From: Janthinobacterium sp. 1_2014MBL_MicDiv
Lineage (GTDB): Bacteria; Pseudomonadota; Gammaproteobacteria; Burkholderiales; Burkholderiaceae_D
Direction of reading: 5' to 3'
NCBI RefSeq assembly: GCF_001865675.1
Contig: NZ_CP011319.1
Location: 434,001-498,000 of the forward strand
Length of the DNA stretch: 64,000 nucleotides
In this document: positions 60,064-64,000 of the stretch, piece by piece
Layout: each line of letters starts with the position of its first letter
Numbering within the stretch: the first letter of the stretch is position 1
Made by a program: the position numbers and the translations under genes
The notes under the pieces: model-generated
Databases searched by the model: none
What the model was told of the DNA's origin: nothing
The model's input: the letters and a program-made list of their open reading frames with translations, nothing else

Positions 60064-61277
60064 ACACCCCTGTCCAACATGCCGACGGCGCCCTGATCCT
60101 GGTGCTCAATTGCGGCTCGTCGAGCATCAAGTTCGCCCTGTTCCAGCAGGCGGACGGCATGCTGCCGCAGCAGGCGGAATGGAGCGGCAAGGTCGAAGGC
60201 ATCGGCCGCGAAAGCGCCACCTATCGTGCCGGGGGCCTGCCGGCCGAGGCCCTGCAGCTCGACCCGCAGCAGCCGCACCATGCGGCGCTGGCGCACATCC
60301 GCGAAAAAGTCGTCGAGCGCCTGGCCGGGCGTCCGCTGCACGCCGTGGCGCACCGCGTGGTGCATGGCGGCAGCAAGTATTTCGCCCCCGTGCGCATCGA
60401 TTTCAAGGTGCTGGCGGACCTGAAAAGCTTTGTGCCGCTGGCGCCCTTGCACCAGCCGTTCGCGCTGGAGGCGATCGAGGTGCTGCTCGAGTCGCGTCCC
60501 GACATCGCGCAGGTGGCGTGCTTCGACACGGCCTTCCACCATACGGTGCCGCAGGTCGAGCAGATGCTGGCCCTGCCGTACGATGCGTGGGAGCGGGGCT
60601 TGCGCCGCTATGGCTTCCACGGCCTGTCGTATGAATACCAGTCGCTGGTGCTGGAGCAGCGTTTCGGTGCTGTCGCGCGGGGCAAGGTCATCGTCGCGCA
60701 CCTGGGCAGCGGCGCCAGCCTGTGCGCCATGGAGAACTTGCACAGCGTGGCCACCACCATGGGCTTTTCCGCGCTCGATGGTTTGATGATGGGCACGCGC
60801 TGCGGCTCGCTCGATCCGGGCGCCGTCATCTACTTGATGGAAATCGAAAAGCTGTCGCTGGAAAAAGTGGCGCACGTGCTGTACCACGAGTCGGGCTTGC
60901 TGGGCGTCTCCGGCGTGTCGGCCGACCCGCCCGTGCTGCTGGCGCAGCAGGACCGGCAGGATGCAACGGGCGAGCGCATCCGTGCCGCGCTGGCTTTATA
61001 TATCCGCCGCATCGTGCGCGAGATCGGCGCCCTGACGGCCGTGCTGGGCGGGCTGGACATGCTGGTGTTTACGGCCGGTATCGGCGAGCACAGTGCGGAA
61101 CTGCGCCAGCGCATCTGCGCCGAGCTGGGGTTTATCGGCCCCGTGCTCGACAGCGGGGCAAATGCGCGCAACGCCAGCCGCATTTCCAGCGAGGACAGCC
61201 GCATCGTCGTGGGCGTGGAGCCGGCCAACGAGGAGTGGGTGGCGGCCCGCCATGCGGCGCAGGCCGTCGGCGCGTGA
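60060..61277 (+). CDS. ackA: Acetate/propionate kinase
   Basis: 405 aa ASKHA-fold kinase. LNCGSSSIKFALF (about 16-28) is the N-terminal signature; AHRVVHGG holds the substrate Arg, FDTAFHHTVP the catalytic Asp/His region, LGSGASLCA the phosphate loop and GIGEHSAELR the adenosine motif. It makes ATP from acetyl phosphate, giving substrate-level phosphorylation when respiration is limited. The FNR box at the head of the gene run fits that role. Last gene of the run; a perfect inverted repeat follows. Confidence 0.93.
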   Translation: MNTPVQHADGALILVLNCGSSSIKFALFQQADGMLPQQAEWSGKVEGIGRESATYRAGGLPAEALQLDPQQPHHAALAHIREKVVERLAGRPLHAVAHRVVHGGSKYFAPVRIDFKVLADLKSFVPLAPLHQPFALEAIEVLLESRPDIAQVACFDTAFHHTVPQVEQMLALPYDAWERGLRRYGFHGLSYEYQSLVLEQRFGAVARGKVIVAHLGSGASLCAMENLHSVATTMGFSALDGLMMGTRCGSLDPGAVIYLMEIEKLSLEKVAHVLYHESGLLGVSGVSADPPVLLAQQDRQDATGERIRAALALYIRRIVREIGALTAVLGGLDMLVFTAGIGEHSAELRQRICAELGFIGPVLDSGANARNASRISSEDSRIVVGVEPANEEWVAARHAAQAVGA

Positions 61278-61301
61278 GTGCCTGAGACGCGTGCCCGCGC
61301 G

Positions 61302-61339
61302 CAATGGGAAATTTGCGGAATTGCACATATTTCCCATTG
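61302..61339. repeat. Inverted repeat after ackA
   Basis: CAATGGGAAAT (61302-61312) and ATTTCCCATTG (61329-61339) are perfect 11-base arms around a 16-base centre. A second small hairpin GTGCG/CGCAC follows at 61341-61354. There is no T-tract. It may be a terminator-like stem or a binding site for a dimeric regulator of the downstream gene. The remaining bases to 61492 show no gene. Confidence 0.6.
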
Positions 61340-61492
61340 AGTGCGATAGCGCACAGTCTGGTTTCGACTTTGTCTTTACTATGAAGTCATGCCATCGAGC
61401 TGCTGACAACAACAGCGCGATGCCTGGCAAATTTGGAACATTTTGCCCGCCTTTAGTAAAAATAAATCGAATCCATATTGAAAGGTCACATC

Positions 61493-61969
61493 ATGAACAA
61501 ATTACTCGCCGCCCTGATCGCTACCCTGTTTGCCACCGCCGCCATCGCCCAGACGGCGCCGGCTACCGAAGCCGTCGTGAAAGCCCAGGCTTCCGCGCAA
61601 AAAGACGTCAACAAGGCTGCCGCTTCGGAAGCCAAGGTCGATGCCAAGGCTGACGCCAATGTCGCCAAGGCAGAAATGAAGGCCGACGAAAAGAAAGCCG
61701 ACGCCCATCACAAGGCCAATAAAACCAAGGCCAAGGCCCACGAAAAAGTGGTGCATGCCGACCCGGAAGACAAGCTGAAAGCGGAAGCCAAGGCCGACAA
61801 GGCGGCCGCCAAGGCCGATGCAAAAGCGGGCAAGGCTGCCGTGAAAGCCGATGCTAAAGTTGCCAAGGAAAAAGTGGAAGCGAACGCCGACAAGGCTGTC
61901 GCCGCCACCAAGACGGAAGAAGCCAAGGCCAAGGCCGACGCTGAAGTCAAGGCCGCCGCCGCCAAGTAA
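61493..61969 (+). CDS. Exported Ala/Lys/Asp-rich low-complexity protein
   Basis: 158 aa. Signal peptide MNKLLAALIATLFATAAIAQ, then about 135 residues composed almost only of Ala, Lys, Asp, Glu and Val in loose heptad-like repeats (KADAKADANVAKAEMKADEK), predicted to be one long, highly charged helix or disordered. Similar proteins are annotated as cell-envelope biogenesis or histone-H1-like. AAAGG precedes the chosen ATG; an upstream ATG at 61478 is less likely because the signal peptide begins at 61493. Unknown role; perhaps periplasmic stress or envelope binding. Confidence 0.75.
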   Translation: MNKLLAALIATLFATAAIAQTAPATEAVVKAQASAQKDVNKAAASEAKVDAKADANVAKAEMKADEKKADAHHKANKTKAKAHEKVVHADPEDKLKAEAKADKAAAKADAKAGKAAVKADAKVAKEKVEANADKAVAATKTEEAKAKADAEVKAAAAK

Positions 61970-61994
61970 TTCCTCATGCAGGTTTTCCTGTAGC

Positions 61995-62024
61995 AAAAAA
62001 GACAGCCCCGGCTGTCTTTTTTTT
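61995..62024 (+). terminator. Bidirectional terminator after the Ala/Lys-rich gene
   Basis: Six A (61995-62000), stem GACAGC/GCTGTC (62001-62006 / 62011-62016, extendable by one pair) and eight T (62017-62024). It lies about 25 bases after the stop codon and could work on both strands. Confidence 0.92.
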
Positions 62025-62123
62025 CGCCTGCCTTTTCCCTGGCGTTGCCATCCTTGACGTGCCTCAAATGCCCGCCCTGTCGCCGTGCCATAGTGAATTG
62101 GCAGACAGACCAAGGGAGACATC

Positions 62124-64000
62124 ATGACTACCGCCAAAACGAAAAGAACACCGGCGACCGGTTCCGCTGACGGCATGCCGGCCATGCAGTCCATGCCGGT
62201 CGAGGGCGACATGCAGGCCGCCGATGCCGGCGCGGACAGCGGCGATCGCATGCCCGGGCCGCGCCTGGGCGTGTCGTATGCCGACCAGGCGGTCATCCAT
62301 GCCGCGGCGGCAGCGGATGCGGCAAGCATGCCCGCCGGCGGCATGCAGCAGGCATCGCAGGGCATGGCCGGCGCCAGCTGCATGCATGTGGGCGATGGCG
62401 ACGGCATGGGCGGTGACCGCGACGGGGCCGGTGGTGGCGCGGGCGGCGGCATGGGGGGCGACGGCGGCGGCGCTGGCGATAGCCAGGGCGGCGGCACGCC
62501 GCAGGTGCGCACCTGCGCCACGATGGACGTGCATCGTCGCCTGCTGAGCGAAGATCCCGCCTATGCGCGCGTGCGCGACGATATCGAGAACCTGGCCGGC
62601 TTGTACGAAGGCGACCGCAGCATCGCCGCGCGCGCCGGCGTGACGCAGATACCGGTGGTGGTGCACGTGGTGTGGAACACGGCCGCGCAGAATATCTCGG
62701 ACGCGCAGATTGCCAGCCAGATCGATGTGCTCAACCGCGATTACCGGCGCACGAACAGCGATGTGGGCAGCACTCCGGCACCATTCCTGCCGCTGACGGC
62801 CGACGCGCGCGTGGAATTCGCGCTGGCCACGCGCGATCCGAACGGGGCGGCCACCAGCGGCATCGAGCGGCGCCAGACGACAGTGACGTCCTTCGGTGCC
62901 GACGACGCCGTCAAGTCGCAGGCGACGGGCGGCATGAATGCCTGGCCGTCCGATACCTACCTCAATATCTGGGTCTGCCAGCTTGGCGGTGGCTTGCTCG
63001 GCTACGCGCAGTTTCCCGGCGGCCCGGCCGCCACCGACGGCGTGGTGGTCTTGCAATCGGCGTTCGGCACCGTCGGCACGGCGGCGCCGCCGTTCCACCT
63101 GGGCCGCACGGCCACGCACGAGGTGGGGCATTGGCTGAACCTGAACCATATCTGGGGCGACGACGGCACGGGGTGCTCGGGTACCGACAACGTGGCCGAT
63201 ACGCCCAACCAGGGTGGACCGAACACGGGCCAGCCTTCGTTCCCCCATGTTTCCTGCAGCAATGGACCGAATGGCGACATGTTCATGAATTACATGGATT
63301 ATGTCGACGACCCGGCCATGTTCATGTTTACCACGGGCCAGGTGGCGCGCATGCAGGCCTGCCTCGATGGCCCGCGCGCCAGCATCGGCACGGGCGCGGG
63401 CGGCGGCGCCACGCCGCGCCAGAGTTCTTCTCCCGTCGTGGCCTGGGGCGCGAACCGCCTCGACGTCTTCGTGCTGGGCACCGACCGCGCGCTATACCAC
63501 AAGGCCTGGAACGGGGCGGCGTGGGCGCCCTCCGTGAGCGGTTACGAGGGGCAGGGCGGCATTTGCACCAGTGCGCCGCAGGTGGTGTCATGGGCGCCGA
63601 ACCGGCTCGACGTTTTCGTCACGGGCACCGACAGCGGCCTGTTCCACAAGTGGTGGAATGGCTCGGCATGGGGGCCGTCGCTGACGGGCTACGAGGCGAT
63701 GGGCGGCCTGTGCGTGGGCGACCCGCGCGCCGTGGCCTGGGGCCCGAACCGTCTCGACGTGTTTGTCGTCGGCACGGACCGGGGCCTGTATCACAAATGG
63801 TGGAATGGCGCGGCCTGGGGCCCGTCGCTGACGGGCTACGAAGCCATGGGCGGCATCTGCCTGGGCCAGCCCGAAGCCGTGGCCTGGGGCCCGAACCGCC
63901 TGGACGTGTTCGTCATCGGCACGGACCGCGCCCTGTACCATAAGTGGTGGAACGGCACGGCCTGGGGACCGTCGCTGAACGGCTATGAACGGCTGGGCGG
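62124..64000 (+). CDS. M43 (pappalysin-like) metalloprotease with C-terminal PLL-like propeller, 3'-truncated by the window
   Basis: At least 625 codons, open at the right edge. GGGAG sits before ATG 62124. Residues 1-130 are low-complexity, rich in Gly, Met, Ala and Asp, with no Sec signal peptide. The M43 catalytic domain (about 150-415) has HEVGHWLNLNH (HExxHxxxxxH, about residue 333) and the Met-turn in FMNYMDYVDD. From about residue 435 come four copies of a 49-residue blade with GYE.MGG and HKWWNG.AWGPSL, as in PLL-type fucose-binding propellers. Likely acts outside the cell, with the propeller binding glycans; the export route is unclear. Confidence 0.88.
   Translation, partial: MTTAKTKRTPATGSADGMPAMQSMPVEGDMQAADAGADSGDRMPGPRLGVSYADQAVIHAAAAADAASMPAGGMQQASQGMAGASCMHVGDGDGMGGDRDGAGGGAGGGMGGDGGGAGDSQGGGTPQVRTCATMDVHRRLLSEDPAYARVRDDIENLAGLYEGDRSIAARAGVTQIPVVVHVVWNTAAQNISDAQIASQIDVLNRDYRRTNSDVGSTPAPFLPLTADARVEFALATRDPNGAATSGIERRQTTVTSFGADDAVKSQATGGMNAWPSDTYLNIWVCQLGGGLLGYAQFPGGPAATDGVVVLQSAFGTVGTAAPPFHLGRTATHEVGHWLNLNHIWGDDGTGCSGTDNVADTPNQGGPNTGQPSFPHVSCSNGPNGDMFMNYMDYVDDPAMFMFTTGQVARMQACLDGPRASIGTGAGGGATPRQSSSPVVAWGANRLDVFVLGTDRALYHKAWNGAAWAPSVSGYEGQGGICTSAPQVVSWAPNRLDVFVTGTDSGLFHKWWNGSAWGPSLTGYEAMGGLCVGDPRAVAWGPNRLDVFVVGTDRGLYHKWWNGAAWGPSLTGYEAMGGICLGQPEAVAWGPNRLDVFVIGTDRALYHKWWNGTAWGPSLNGYERLG
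63444..64000 (+). repeat. 147-base in-frame coding repeats (propeller blades)
   Basis: Repeat units begin at 63444, 63591, 63738 and 63885, exactly 147 bases apart, each reading W(G/A)(A/P)NRLDVFV.GTD...LYHK.WNG. The last unit is cut by the window end. They are protein repeats, not a CRISPR array: units are contiguous and encode one frame. Confidence 0.9.

Noticed and set aside
63444..64000. Regular 147-base repeats resembling an array
   Set aside because: Units are contiguous and in one frame encoding propeller blades, so they are protein repeats and not CRISPR or intergenic tandem repeats.
1..64000. tRNA, rRNA, transposase, integrase or CRISPR
   Set aside because: Intergenic regions were read by eye for cloverleaf arms, terminal inverted repeats and spaced repeats; none was convincing.

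Overview
The window reads as GC-rich (about 63-65% by eye), densely coded chromosome of a betaproteobacterium. Gene content and protein style point to the Oxalobacteraceae, most likely Janthinobacterium or a close relative such as Massilia or Duganella. This is inference from gene families; there is no rRNA in the window to confirm it. I see no phage, transposase, tRNA or CRISPR array. Both ends cut through genes.

Layout. (1) 1-12.6 kb: a phenylacetate catabolic operon on + (paaG, paaH, paaI, paaK, paaJ, a five-gene branched-chain-amino-acid-type ABC importer, paaY, paaZ), closed by a strong terminator. (2) 13.0-16.3 kb: a porin, a small periplasmic phosphate-binding-like protein and a chemoreceptor, followed by two REP-like palindromes. 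(3) 16.4-29.1 kb on -: a ten-gene type II secretion / MSHA-like operon (F, E, PilM-, PilN-, PilO-, PilP-like proteins, secretin, three pseudopilins), with an M24 peptidase at its 3' end and a secreted M4 metalloprotease just upstream. (4) 29.8-31.9 kb: an ACT-domain protein and argH. (5) 32.0-36.4 kb: two direct copies of a cassette of about 0.43 kb encoding a tiny exported protein, enclosing a BlaI / M56-HEAT / exported hydrolase operon with a tandem operator. (6) 36.5-45.0 kb: a probable cyanophycin-scavenging locus (YfcC-family transporter, AotO/CphZ-like zinc hydrolase, RpiR-family regulator, TonB-dependent receptor, exported cyanophycinase). (7) 45.0-48.4 kb: a DUF418 membrane protein with its TetR regulator, and an exported M64 peptidase. 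(8) 48.7-61.3 kb: a run of genes behind a perfect FNR/Anr box (small ORF, fabI, outer-membrane factor, HlyD adaptor, ABC ATPase-permease fusion, ABC permease, DUF3141 protein, MaoC-Pta fusion, acetate kinase). It looks like a low-oxygen acetyl-phosphate/fermentation locus with an exporter in its middle. (9) 61.5-64 kb: an Ala/Lys/Asp-rich exported protein and the start of an M43 metalloprotease joined to a lectin-like propeller.

How the parts may work together. Regions 3, 6, 7 and 9 describe a soil or water scavenger that breaks down extracellular polymers: four endo- or metallopeptidases, a type II-like secretion machine and a secreted cyanophycinase with its own uptake and dipeptide-cleaving genes. 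Region 1 provides aromatic catabolism. Region 8 would provide substrate-level ATP formation from acetyl-CoA when oxygen is scarce. The most interesting points for follow-up are the cyanophycin locus, the unusual secretion operon with its likely substrate, the repeat-flanked BlaI operon, and the FNR-controlled exporter/acetate kinase cluster.
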